A stretch of DNA of 64,000 nucleotides from assembly GCF_004322855.1 (NCBI RefSeq), contig NZ_CP036402.1, forward strand, positions 992,001 through 1,056,000. The letters are read 5' to 3'. The position numbers were made by a program, and so were the translations under genes. Under the pieces are notes generated by a model, which saw only the letters and a program-made list of their open reading frames with translations, was not told the origin of the DNA and did not search any database. The stretch's first letter is position 1. The number at the start of each line of letters is the position of its first letter. This DNA is from Egibacter rhizosphaerae. GTDB lineage: Bacteria > Actinomycetota > Nitriliruptoria > Euzebyales > Egibacteraceae. Of this stretch, positions 1 through 7,246 are shown piece after piece.

Positions 1-372
1 GGCCCCGGCCTCGGTCGCGGCCTCCTCGACGGCGCGGCGCTCGACGTTCGTCACCGCGCTCGGTACGCAGATGATCACTCGGGGCTTCCCCCACCGGACC
101 GTGCGGCCACCCTGCACCCTCTGGAACAGCAGCTTGAGCAACTTCGCGGTCGCATCGAAGTCCGTGACGGCCCCGCCGCGCAGCGGACGCTCGGCCACGA
201 TGTGGCCGGGCGTCCTGCCGATCATCGCGTAGGCCTCGTGCCCCATGGCGAGCACTTCGCCGTTGTGATGGTTCACCGCAATGACCGTTGGCTCGTTCAA
301 CAGCACCCCGCGACCCTGGCCGTACACCAGCGTGTTCGCGGTGCCGAGGTCGACGGCGATTCCTCGTGACAA
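1..372 (-). CDS. mreB: rod-shape determining protein MreB, N-terminal part
   Basis: Actin-like ATPase that forms membrane-associated filaments and guides lateral cell-wall synthesis. The visible 124 residues begin with the phosphate-1 loop of the actin fold (IAVDLGTANTLVY), continue with GVLLNEPTVIA and AMIGRTPGHIVAERPL, and run to RVIICVPSAVTNVERRA, all typical of MreB. The gene leaves the window at its 3' side. The start is a TTG, chosen because a GGAGAGG sequence lies 7 nt upstream and because residues 4-5 already enter the conserved strand. The stop codon of the upstream small gene sits at the end of this Shine-Dalgarno sequence, so the two genes are probably translationally coupled. The family call is firm. 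Confidence 0.93.
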   Translation of the reverse strand, partial: MSRGIAVDLGTANTLVYGQGRGVLLNEPTVIAVNHHNGEVLAMGHEAYAMIGRTPGHIVAERPLRGGAVTDFDATAKLLKLLFQRVQGGRTVRWGKPRVIICVPSAVTNVERRAVEEAATEAGA

Positions 373-376
373 TGGT

Positions 377-616
377 CTACCTCTCCGCGAGGCGCTCAGG
401 CGCCGCATCACGCTGCTCGGGCACCGACCCTGACGTCACTTCCTCGTCCTCGGACGGTGCTGACGGTGCCTCCCGTGTGCGGGGCGCCAGGGCGTCGAGC
501 GCGCGGTGGAACCCCTCGATAGATGCCTCCGGACTGCGTCCACGCAAGGCGCGGCCGAGCTGCGCGAGGAGCCACACGCAGCAGGTCACGACGGCCAGCA
601 CGAGCAGTACGGTCAT
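377..616 (-). CDS. small single-pass membrane protein upstream of mreB
   Basis: A 79-residue protein of unknown function. Residues 2-20 form a hydrophobic helix (MTVLLVLAVVTCCVWLLAQL), followed by a basic stretch (RALRGR) and a charged Ala/Pro/Glu-rich tail, so the predicted topology is N-terminal anchor with a cytoplasmic tail. The ATG was chosen because it opens directly into the helix; a GAAGGA lies about 9 nt upstream. Its TAG stop lies 4 nt before the mreB start and abuts the mreB ribosome binding site, so it is probably co-transcribed and coupled with mreB and may act in envelope growth. That role rests on context only; I do not recognise the family. Confidence 0.6.
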   Translation of the reverse strand: MTVLLVLAVVTCCVWLLAQLGRALRGRSPEASIEGFHRALDALAPRTREAPSAPSEDEEVTSGSVPEQRDAAPERLAER

Positions 617-838
617 GAGCAACGGTCCTTCCGGCGCGGGACGCGCTCGAACGTGAAACGCGGGCGATCGGCGCGGCGGGATCCCCCCGACGACCGGAAC
701 ATAGGTTCGCCGGCCGGTCCACTGCAATCTCCCCGGCGTGCCCGTCCGGGCAACCAACATCGGCCGGCGGTGGTGAGCCGGCGTCGGGATTGGCTGATAT
801 GACCTGCCGGTAGCGGTTCCATGGGTTTCGCCTCCGGA

Positions 839-916
839 GGTGTCAGAAGGGACCCGCACAGGTTCCGAGGGTCGGGCGTTGTCGCGCCTGGTTCTCCTGA
901 CACCACCGGGAGGTGG
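839..916 (+). promoter_or_regulatory. foldable 5' leader of the transposase with hidden ribosome binding site
   Basis: GGTGTCAG (839-846) is complementary to CTGACACC (897-904) and encloses GACCC (851-855) paired with GGGTC (869-873). The Shine-Dalgarno sequence GGGAGG (908-913) lies in a second hairpin, CCACC (903-907), loop GGGA, GGTGG (912-916). The two structures share bases 903-904, so they cannot both form fully. This may limit transposase translation, or it may be part of the element's guide RNA. The structures are seen in the sequence; their function is inferred. Confidence 0.4.
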
Positions 917-921
917 GCTTG

Positions 922-2187
922 ATGATGCACATGCATGGTATTCGAGCGCAGCAACTTTCGGCGCGGACGGTCGGCGTGGGGTTGGATCGGCTGGTGGCGG
1001 TGCCGGTGGATGTGGGCAAGTCGGCGGCGATGGCGATGGTGGTCGACTTCTCGGGTCGGCGGCTGGCCGCGCCGTTCGAGTTCGCTCTCGACCGGTCGGG
1101 GGTGGCGGGGTTCGTCGCTCGGGTCGAGCGGGTTCTGCCGGCGGAGACGGCGTTGGTGCGGGTGGGGGTGGAGGCGTGCGGGCACTATCATCGGCCGCTG
1201 GTCGCCTCGAGGGTGCTGCCCGGGCACTGGCAGCTGGTGGAGCACAACCCGGCGTGGGTGTCAGCCCAGCGGCGGGTCAACGGCACGGGTCGGACCAAGA
1301 CCGACCCGATCGACTTGACCGCGATCGCGGATCTGCTGCTGGCCGGCCGCGGCTACGAGGTGGCCGTCGGTGATGAGCTGCTGGTCGAGCTGAGCGCGTG
1401 GGCGGCGCATCGCCGCCGGCGGGTGCAGGCCCGCTCGGCGGTCAAGAACCAGCTGACCGGTCAGCTGGACCGCTGCTTTCCCGGGCTGGGCGCGAGTCTG
1501 TCGAGCGTGCTGGGCACCAAGGTCGGCCGCCTTGTCGCGGCCGAGTTCTCAGACCCCGATCGGCTCGCCCGGCTCGGCGTGGCCCGCTTCCGGGCGTTCG
1601 CGGCGCGCCGCGACGTGCGCGTGAGCGTGGCGCTGGCCGAGCGCCTCGTGGCCGCGGCCCGCGACGCGCTGCCCACGCCCGACGCGGCGGTGGCCCGTCA
1701 GGTCCTGGCCGCCGATCTGGCGCTGCTCGACGGCCTGGACGGCCAACTCGCCGAGGTCGACGCGCGCATCGACGCGCTCGTGCCCGCCACCCGCTACCGC
1801 GTGCTGACGTCGGGGCCGGGCTGGGGGGCGGTCCGCGCGGCCGGCTACGCCGCCGGCGTCGGCGACCCGGCACGCTGGCCCTCGCACCGGCAGGTGTACC
1901 GCGCCGCCGGGCTGAACCCCGCCCAGTACGAGTCCGCCGGACGCCGTCGTGACAGCGGCATCAGCCGGGAGGGATCGGTGCCGCTGCGCCGGGCGATCCT
2001 CGACCTCGGCGTGGGCCTGTGGCACCAAGATCCCGCCGCCCGCCGCTACGCCGCCGGGCTGCGCGAGCGCGGCAAGCCCGGCGCGATCATCGCCACCGCC
2101 CTGGCCCGCCGGGCGAACAAGATCGCCTTCGCGATGGTCCGCGACCAGACGCTGTACGACCCCGCCTGCTGGGCCAGCAAGGAGTAG
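922..2187 (+). CDS. IS110-family transposase (DEDD recombinase)
   Basis: About 421 residues, the usual size for the family. The N-terminal RuvC-like DEDD domain is visible: VPVDVGKS carries the first Asp, VGVEACGHYH the Glu, and GRTKTDPIDLTAIADLL the last acidic pair. The C-terminal Transposase_20 domain follows, with SGPGWGAVRAAGYAA, RQVYRAAGLNPAQYES and the likely nucleophile serine near RDSGISREGS. Family knowledge: these enzymes recombine DNA through a DEDD and serine active site directed by a bridge (seek) RNA encoded in the element's non-coding end. ATG 922 was preferred over GTG 913 because GGGAGG ends 8 nt before it. The frame is intact, so the element may still be active. Confidence 0.92.
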   Translation: MMHMHGIRAQQLSARTVGVGLDRLVAVPVDVGKSAAMAMVVDFSGRRLAAPFEFALDRSGVAGFVARVERVLPAETALVRVGVEACGHYHRPLVASRVLPGHWQLVEHNPAWVSAQRRVNGTGRTKTDPIDLTAIADLLLAGRGYEVAVGDELLVELSAWAAHRRRRVQARSAVKNQLTGQLDRCFPGLGASLSSVLGTKVGRLVAAEFSDPDRLARLGVARFRAFAARRDVRVSVALAERLVAAARDALPTPDAAVARQVLAADLALLDGLDGQLAEVDARIDALVPATRYRVLTSGPGWGAVRAAGYAAGVGDPARWPSHRQVYRAAGLNPAQYESAGRRRDSGISREGSVPLRRAILDLGVGLWHQDPAARRYAAGLRERGKPGAIIATALARRANKIAFAMVRDQTLYDPACWASKE

Positions 2188-2236
2188 GACACCGGACCCT
2201 TCCCATCCGCGGTCGATCGTGCGAGGCTCGCGGACA

Positions 2237-2461
2237 GGAAGGCCGGGATCAGACGTCGTACGGGCTATGGCGGACTCGTTCGCGGGTCACGCCGCTCCTA
2301 GCTTGACGCCCGGCCTTCCACCCGTCTCAGAGCCCGAACGAAGCCAGCTGACCCCACCCTCAGTGGAGGTCGCATAGATCAGCGTGGGCCTACGGCCCCG
2401 CCGACCTCGCACCCCACCGCCACACAAGCATCCCGCCAGCCCCCGCGCACACCGGGGGCTG
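2237..2461 (+). ncRNA. candidate IS110 bridge/seek RNA region downstream of the transposase
   Basis: This non-coding stretch between the transposase stop and moaE can fold into three successive elements. The first is an 11-bp perfect stem, GGAAGGCCGGG (2237-2247) with CCCGGCCTTCC (2309-2319), enclosing about 60 nt with weaker internal pairing. The second is GAGGTCG (2366-2372) with CGACCTC (2402-2408), enclosing hairpin GGGCC-TAC-GGCCC. The third is CAGCCCCCG (2437-2445) with CGGGGGCTG (2453-2461). Stems enclosing large internal loops are the general layout of IS110-group guide RNAs. I could not match guide segments to target and donor DNA because the element ends are unknown. Confidence 0.4.
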
Positions 2462-2503
2462 CCAAGGATGTCGTACACGATGCTTGACAAGACCTACGGC
2501 CAG

Positions 2504-2929
2504 CTAGGTCGTCCCGGGCCAGTGCGCATCGCCGTCGGCCCAGTGCTCCTGTTTCCAGATCGGCACCTCGGCCTTGAGGCGATCAATACCCTCGCGGGCC
2601 GCTGCGAACGCCTCCGGTCGGTGCGCAGCCGAGACCCCGACCACCACGGACGGCTCCTCGACACCGAGCGACCCGACACGGTGCTCCATCCACACGGCCG
2701 TGATGCCGTCGCGCAACGCGAGCTCCTCGGCGAGGCGCACGAGCTGGGCATTCGCGAGCTCGACGTACGCCTCGTAGGACAGCCCCGTCACCGCGCGGCC
2801 CTCGCTCTGCTCACGCACAGCCCCCACGAAGACGACGACCGCGCCCGCAGCGGGATCGGCGCAGAAGCGGTGCGCGGCATCCGTCGAGAGCGGCTCCGAG
2901 GTGAGGGCGGCGTGGGTGCGGGCGGGCAC
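2504..2929 (-). CDS. moaE: molybdopterin synthase catalytic subunit MoaE
   Basis: Large subunit of molybdopterin synthase, which with thiocarboxylated MoaD converts precursor Z (cPMP) to molybdopterin in the cytoplasm. At 141 residues it has normal length. Visible family features are GAVVVFVGAVREQSEGR near the N terminus, LSYEAYVELA, AVWMEHRVGSLGVEEPSVVVGVSA and the C-terminal VPIWKQEHWADG with the catalytic-site lysine. GTG 2929 is the start; it lies 7 nt after the stop of the DUF4190 gene with AGAGGA before it, so the two are probably co-transcribed. No other Moa gene is in the window, so the MoaD partner must be elsewhere. Confidence 0.93.
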   Translation of the reverse strand: MPARTHAALTSEPLSTDAAHRFCADPAAGAVVVFVGAVREQSEGRAVTGLSYEAYVELANAQLVRLAEELALRDGITAVWMEHRVGSLGVEEPSVVVGVSAAHRPEAFAAAREGIDRLKAEVPIWKQEHWADGDAHWPGTT

Positions 2930-2936
2930 GGGTCCT

Positions 2937-3527
2937 CTACCCCTCGTTGCCGGGCTGGTCATCGTCGAGGTCGTCGAGGTCGTCAAGATCGTCGTCGTCG
3001 ATGTCGGTCCAGTCGATCTCCCCACGCTCGATGCGCTCGAGGAGCTCCTGGAACTCCGGGTCGTCGACCACCTGGGTCCAGATCGCGACGAAGAGGACGA
3101 TCCACAGGATCCCTCCGAGCAGGCCGAGGCCACCCATGACGAGCCCGGCGATTCCGGTGCCGCGCCCCGTGCCCCCGCGGGCGGGTGCCCGCCGCATCCC
3201 GACGATGCCGAGAATCACCGCGACCAGGCCCAGGATGATCGCCAGCGGGATCGGGAGCAGCAGGAACCCACCGAGGGCCGCCAGGAGGGCGAGGATCCCG
3301 CAGACGAGCGCAGCCGTCGAGAGACCGTTGCCCGAGGGGGCCGGGACGGGTTCCTGCCGCCAGCCACCGGGATCGGCCGGTGGGGCCGCACCGGGTGGCG
3401 GCACGCTCTGCCAGCCAGCCGGATCGCTCGGTGGGGGGCCTCCCTGCTCTCCGCCGTCGGGACCGAGCGGCTGGGTCGGCTCCTGCTCGCGGCCGGGTTC
3501 CTGCCCTTCGGGCGGTGGCGTGGACAT
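2937..3527 (-). CDS. DUF4190-type membrane protein with acidic tail
   Basis: A 196-residue protein in three parts. Residues 1-68 are a Pro/Gly/Gln-rich disordered region. Two hydrophobic helices follow at about 70-103 (ALVCGILALLAALGGFLLL and ILGLVAVILGIVGM) and a third at about 124-148 (GLVMGGLGLLGGILWIVLFV), the usual DUF4190 arrangement. The C terminus is strongly acidic (DIDDDDLDDLDDLDDD). DUF4190 proteins are common in actinobacteria and have no established function. AGGAG 5 nt before the ATG supports the start. It sits between an SDR gene and moaE on the same strand, probably in one transcript. Confidence 0.75.
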   Translation of the reverse strand: MSTPPPEGQEPGREQEPTQPLGPDGGEQGGPPPSDPAGWQSVPPPGAAPPADPGGWRQEPVPAPSGNGLSTAALVCGILALLAALGGFLLLPIPLAIILGLVAVILGIVGMRRAPARGGTGRGTGIAGLVMGGLGLLGGILWIVLFVAIWTQVVDDPEFQELLERIERGEIDWTDIDDDDLDDLDDLDDDQPGNEG

Positions 3528-3626
3528 CTCGGCTCCTGGTGCGTCGGTGGCGGGACCGTCGCCGGACCACCGGGGAGGCGGTCCAGCGCAGGGCGATCGG
3601 AGGACTGGCGGACGAGCAGAACGGCG

Positions 3627-4700
3627 TCAGCGGGAACGGCGCCGGCTACGCGCGAGCTGCCAGCCGATGACGGCGCTCACGCCGGTGACCGTCCCGAGAC
3701 CACCGTAGACGAGGCGCCGACGGGCGCGCAGGCTACCGAGCCGCGCATAGCCGCGATGGGCATCCCCGGCAGCACGCAGCACCTCGCGGTTGGAGCGCTC
3801 GGCTCGCCAGCCACTGTGGCGCAGGCGGGACGTCCCCAGCACCCAGGGATGCATGAGGTAGGCGAGCTGTCCTTCGGAGAGGTCGGTCGCACCGATTCGA
3901 CGCAACCCGGCCAAGGCCGTCGTCACGGGGGTCTCGGGAAGGCGCAGGAGACGGCGACCGACGAGGTGCGCTGCTTCCGCCGCGGGCACCCACCCGTCGC
4001 AGGCGACGTTCACGGTGCCGGTGAGGTGGCCTCCGACGGCATGGTGGATCGCCGCCGCCGCGTCGCGCACGTCGAGCACCTGGACCACCGGCTCGTGGCC
4101 GCGGACGAGCGGCACCCGCGGCGCCTCGATGAGCGCCGTCGCGGCGTTGTCGACCCCGGGCCCGAGGAGGGACGCGAGCCGGAGAGAGGCGATCGACACG
4201 TCCGGATGGCGCACGTCGAACGCCCGAACGAGTTCTTCGGCGAGCAGGGCGCGGTAGGCGGCGGGCGCATCGGGAGGGGCACGCAGCCGCGCCTCCTCGG
4301 GCAAGGGAACCGGGTTGTCCGGGTGCGCACCGTAGATGGCGGCAGGTGCGACGTGAACGACACCTCTGGCGCCCACGGCCGCAGCAGCCTCGAGCACGTT
4401 GCGGGTGCCGTGCACGACCCGCGCGAAGCGCCCATCCGCGTCGTCGTCCGGCCGGTCACCGGTGGTGGGCCCGGCCGGCGACAACGCGCCGAGGTGCACC
4501 ACGACGTCCACGCCCTCGAACGCGTGCCGCAGGACGGGATCGCGCACGTCGGCGACCCGCAGCTCGAGCTTGCCCGGGGGGACGGGTGGCTCCACGAGAT
4601 CCACGGCGACGATGCGTGAAACCTCGGGATCCGCCCCGAGACGGGTGAGGAGCGCGGAGCCCAGCGGGCCTCGCACCGGTGTAACGGCCACCACGGTCAT
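3627..4700 (-). CDS. SDR-family epimerase/dehydratase-like protein with degenerate active site
   Basis: A 357-residue extended-SDR (NAD(P)-binding Rossmann) protein. The fold is clear: a beta-alpha-beta N terminus (VVAVTPVRGPLGSALL), an Asp ending strand 2 (VAVDLVEP), VVHLGALSPAG, and GTRNVLEAAAAVGARGVVHV. Two signatures are off consensus. The first glycine of the nucleotide-binding GxxGxxG is replaced by Pro, and the catalytic YxxxK reads YRALL with no lysine. The C terminus adds a hydrophobic helix (GGLGTVTGVSAVIGWQLA) and a basic end, which would tether it to the membrane. It may therefore bind a dinucleotide or lipid ligand without classical catalysis. The specific substrate is unknown. 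Confidence 0.7.
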   Translation of the reverse strand: MTVVAVTPVRGPLGSALLTRLGADPEVSRIVAVDLVEPPVPPGKLELRVADVRDPVLRHAFEGVDVVVHLGALSPAGPTTGDRPDDDADGRFARVVHGTRNVLEAAAAVGARGVVHVAPAAIYGAHPDNPVPLPEEARLRAPPDAPAAYRALLAEELVRAFDVRHPDVSIASLRLASLLGPGVDNAATALIEAPRVPLVRGHEPVVQVLDVRDAAAAIHHAVGGHLTGTVNVACDGWVPAAEAAHLVGRRLLRLPETPVTTALAGLRRIGATDLSEGQLAYLMHPWVLGTSRLRHSGWRAERSNREVLRAAGDAHRGYARLGSLRARRRLVYGGLGTVTGVSAVIGWQLARSRRRSR

Positions 4701-4761
4701 GGCGGCAGTCTGCCCGCCGCGCTCCCCGCGACCAAACGCCCCGCTCGACGGCCACGGCCAC

Positions 4762-4773
4762 TACCATGCGGGT
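4762..4773 (+). promoter_or_regulatory. -10 box TACCAT for a leaderless transcript
   Basis: TACCAT lies at 4762-4767, with 6 nt between the box and the ATG at 4774. This spacing puts the expected transcription start on the A of the start codon, and there is no Shine-Dalgarno sequence. TANNNT boxes in this position are typical of leaderless genes in actinobacteria. Confidence 0.55.
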
Positions 4774-5997
4774 ATGAGTGATCCGTTCGGCGGGTTCGAT
4801 CCCCGCATGTTCGAGCAGGTCCCGTTCTTCCGCGAACTGGCCAAGGTCATGTCATGGAGCGGCGGTCCCGTGAACTGGGACCTCGCCCGGCAGACGGCAG
4901 AAGCGCTCGCTGGTCGTGACCCCCGGGCCCTCGGTGACGGCGGCACGAGCGAGGAAGCCTTCTCCGACGCGGTCGACACCGCGGAGCTCTGGCTCGACCA
5001 AGTGACGGGCCTGCCACGGGTCGCCGGGCCGGCGCGCTCCCTCGACGCGGGCGCGTGGGCGGAGCTCGCCACCACCGCCGAGGGACTCGGTCGCTACGTC
5101 GAGCCGATCGCCCGCGGGATGGGCGAGACGCTCAGCGGTCAGCTACCCGAGGAGCTCCAACAGCAGTTGGGGTCCGCATCCGGCATGAAGCCCGCACTCG
5201 ATGCCCTCGGCGCGATGCTGTTCGGTGTGCAGGTCGGCACCGTCGCCGGGAACCTCGCCGACCAGCTCGTCGGGACCTACGACCTCGGTGTCCCCACGAC
5301 CGACCCCCGCGTGGTGGGCACGGTCGGGGGTGGCCTGGGGCGGTTCGCGACCGACTTCGACCTCGATGAGTCCGAGGCGCGGTACTGGCTGGCGCTGCGC
5401 GAGGCGGCGCATCGACGGGTGTTCGGTGGTCTGCCGTGGCTTCGGGAGCACCTCGACGACCTCATCAGTCGCTTCGCCTCGGAGGCCGACCTCGATCCCA
5501 GCCGCATGATGGACGCGTTGGGCGGGGCCGGCTTCGACCCGTCCGATCCCGAGGCGCTCGAGCAGGCTTTGCAGGATCCCGACGCGTTCGAGATCGAGCC
5601 GACGGAGGCCCAGAAGCGGATCCTGCGTGAGCTGCAGACACTGGTCGCATTCACCGAGGGGTGGAGCGCCACGATCGTGCACGCCGCGGCGGCCGACCGG
5701 CTACCGTCCCTCGGGCGGATCGAGGAGGCCGCGCTGCGCCACCGCGCAGAGCACGGTCCGGGCGAACGGTTCCTGCAGCAGCTGATGGGCCTCGACCTCA
5801 AGCCCGCGGATCTGCGGCAGGGTCGCGACTTCTGCGACGCGGTGGTCGCCGCGCGCGACCTCGAGGGACTCGACCGCGCCTGGGCGCGGGCCGAGCACCT
5901 TCCGCGCCCGGACGAGCTCGAGGACCCGAGCCGTTGGCTCGTGCGCATGGCCGCGATCGAGCTCGGGGTCGACGGCGACCCGCCCGAGCAGCACTAG
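4774..5997 (+). CDS. DUF2342 zincin-like protein
   Basis: A 407-residue protein matching the actinobacterial DUF2342 family (zincin-like, sometimes annotated as coenzyme F420 biosynthesis-associated hydrolase). Diagnostic stretches are SGGPVNWDLARQTAEALAG near the N terminus, GMLFGVQVGT-like LGAMLFGVQVGTVAGNLADQ, FATDFDLDESEARYWLALRE, and AFTEGWSATIVHAA. Where relatives carry an HExxH-like zinc site this protein has LREAAHRRVF: Glu and the second His are present and the first His is Arg, so peptidase activity is doubtful. It starts directly downstream of a TACCAT box and is probably leaderless. It is transcribed away from the SDR gene. Confidence 0.75.
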   Translation: MSDPFGGFDPRMFEQVPFFRELAKVMSWSGGPVNWDLARQTAEALAGRDPRALGDGGTSEEAFSDAVDTAELWLDQVTGLPRVAGPARSLDAGAWAELATTAEGLGRYVEPIARGMGETLSGQLPEELQQQLGSASGMKPALDALGAMLFGVQVGTVAGNLADQLVGTYDLGVPTTDPRVVGTVGGGLGRFATDFDLDESEARYWLALREAAHRRVFGGLPWLREHLDDLISRFASEADLDPSRMMDALGGAGFDPSDPEALEQALQDPDAFEIEPTEAQKRILRELQTLVAFTEGWSATIVHAAAADRLPSLGRIEEAALRHRAEHGPGERFLQQLMGLDLKPADLRQGRDFCDAVVAARDLEGLDRAWARAEHLPRPDELEDPSRWLVRMAAIELGVDGDPPEQH

Positions 5998-6140
5998 GAG
6001 CGGTTCCAGGAGGGGCCTCCCGGCGCGCTGGTGCCCGAGGACGTCCGTCCCGCGCACGAGCCCGCCGGTATCGCCGAAATCCACACGATCGGGTCGCGTC
6101 GATCCTGCGCACGCCCGTTCGCGTTCGCGATCCGACCAGC

Positions 6141-6239
6141 GATCCACATCCGCATCCACAGGTTTGTCCGCAGGCGCTGCCCACATCCGAGCAGGTCAAG
6201 CGCTGAGCGGTCAGGCCTGTGGACCGTACTTGTGGACAC
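6141..6239. other. cluster of DnaA-box-like 9-mers in a gene-free stretch
   Basis: Within about 100 bp lie TTGTCCGCA (6164-6172, one mismatch to TTGTCCACA), TGTGGACAC (6231-6239, one mismatch on the other strand), TGTGGACCG (6218-6226), GATCCACAT (6141-6149) and CATCCACAG (6153-6161), the last three with two or more mismatches. No dnaA, dnaN or recF is nearby, so this is not a replication origin of the usual kind. It could be a DnaA-titrating or regulatory cluster, or chance. Confidence 0.25.
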
Positions 6240-6244
6240 TCGCG

Positions 6245-6274
6245 TTGACCCTTGAGGCGCGCGCGCCATACGGT
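6245..6274 (+). promoter_or_regulatory. candidate sigma-70-type promoter TTGACC-N18-TACGGT
   Basis: TTGACC (6245-6250) and TACGGT (6269-6274) are separated by 18 nt and read rightward into non-coding DNA, predicting a start near 6281. No plus-strand gene begins for the next 960 nt; the first downstream gene is on the opposite strand. This points to a non-coding transcript. Confidence 0.4.
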
Positions 6275-6280
6275 TCGCGC

Positions 6281-6418
6281 TAGCTCGGCCCTCGGTCGGT
6301 CACCGGGTCCGTCCTCTTAGGGGAAGGGGGGATGGGCGCGGGCCACCGAGGGTCGTGCGCTTCTCCTTCGACCGCTCCCCCGTCGAGCGTCCTCGGGACC
6401 CTGCGCCGTCGAGCGTCC
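6281..6418 (+). ncRNA. candidate small RNA downstream of an orphan promoter
   Basis: The predicted transcript opens almost at once into an 11-bp helix: CGGCCCTCGGT (6286-6296) pairs with ACCGAGGGTCG (6345-6355) with one G-U pair. The loop region is purine-rich (TTAGGGGAAGGGGGGATGGG). Further on, CGTCGAGCGTCCTC occurs twice, about 25 nt apart. The stretch ends at the stop codon of the convergent lipoprotein gene, so it could also reach that gene's mRNA as antisense. It does not match tmRNA, RNase P RNA, SRP RNA or 6S RNA landmarks that I know. No U-tract terminator is visible. Confidence 0.3.
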
Positions 6419-7066
6419 TCAGCCGTCGGGGAGGTCCACGCAGTCCGCCACGTCCACGTCGCTGCTCTCGGTGGGCGGAACGTCGAGATCGGCGAGGTCG
6501 TCGAACACGACCCCGCCCTCCCCGACCAGGAGCATGACCCGCCACTGCGGGTCGACCCGCCACGTGTCCCCGTCCCAACCCTCGGGCGCGCCCGACATGT
6601 AACGGACCTCCTCGGCGGCCCCGTGACCGCACTCCGAGAGCGCCGGCTCCCCCGCCGCCGCCGTCTCCGCGGGATCCATCGCGTCGTCGAGATCGGGGAC
6701 CTCGGTCAGCGCCTCCTCGGGGACCGGGTCGAGCCCGATCGTCTCGAGTGTCGCGGTGTTCGAGCCCACACCCGCCTCGCTGACATCGACGTGCAGCAAC
6801 GAGGTCGCTCCGGGAGCGACATAGGTGAGCCGCGCGCTCTCGACGTCGTCTTCACCCAGGTCCGCGTGCAACTCGGCGAGCCGCGCGTCGTTGTTCCACT
6901 CCTCCGCCGCCGGCCCGGCGACCTCCTGAAGGCCTGACAGCGTCGAGGGGACCGACTCGTCCGCGTCGCCGGCCCCGTTCTCGGCTCCGTCGAGCGGATC
7001 CTCGCTCTCGGCGGGCTCGCACGCAGCAACGGCGACGAACAGAACGGCCAGCAGAACTCGACGCAT
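6419..7066 (-). CDS. putative acidic lipoprotein
   Basis: A 215-residue secreted protein with a clear lipoprotein signal (MRRVLLAVLFVAVAAC); the lipobox cysteine is residue 16. The mature part is very acidic and starts with a disordered Glu/Asp-rich linker, then a compact domain with a possible disulfide pair (SECGHGA and VADCVD) and a WDGDTWRVDPQWRVMLLV strand-turn-strand segment. I do not recognise the domain. It is divergent from the HtrA-type protease gene, 180 nt apart, so both may act on the cell-envelope exterior. Confidence 0.65.
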   Translation of the reverse strand: MRRVLLAVLFVAVAACEPAESEDPLDGAENGAGDADESVPSTLSGLQEVAGPAAEEWNNDARLAELHADLGEDDVESARLTYVAPGATSLLHVDVSEAGVGSNTATLETIGLDPVPEEALTEVPDLDDAMDPAETAAAGEPALSECGHGAAEEVRYMSGAPEGWDGDTWRVDPQWRVMLLVGEGGVVFDDLADLDVPPTESSDVDVADCVDLPDG

Positions 7067-7246
7067 TGGCCGCAGTCTATCCCGAGCCGATACGGCACCT
7101 CGCGTCGACAGTTCCCCTGGTATCGACCGGGCGGACGGATGCGCGAGCCGCGACCGAGGGTACGAATCGGGGGTGAACACACGCGACTCTTCGGGGAGCA
7201 GCGCAGGCATTCCCCGCCCGAACCGGCAGCAGGAGCCAGACTCCCT

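Larger units (their letters stand above)
660..2500 (+). mobile_element. IS110-family insertion element (ends not resolved)
   Basis: One DEDD-type transposase gene lies between two non-coding stretches of about 300 nt each, separating the mreB group from moaE. IS110 elements lack conventional terminal inverted repeats and normally make no target duplication, so the ends cannot be read from a single copy. The outer limits given are simply the space left by the neighbouring genes. A motif near the right side (GATGCTTGACAAGACCTA, 2480-2497) resembles the CTTGACA-type right ends I associate with actinobacterial IS110 elements, which suggests the right end is close to the moaE stop. Both flanks can fold strongly (separate entries). 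Confidence 0.7.

Noticed and set aside
2901-4619. 572-residue plus-strand reading frame
   Set aside because: Opposite-strand shadow of the DUF4190 and SDR genes with low-complexity Arg/Gly/Pro composition and no recognisable domain; common in high-GC DNA.
6141-6239. Replication origin
   Set aside because: No dnaA, dnaN or recF nearby and no AT-rich unwinding region; only a loose cluster of box-like 9-mers.
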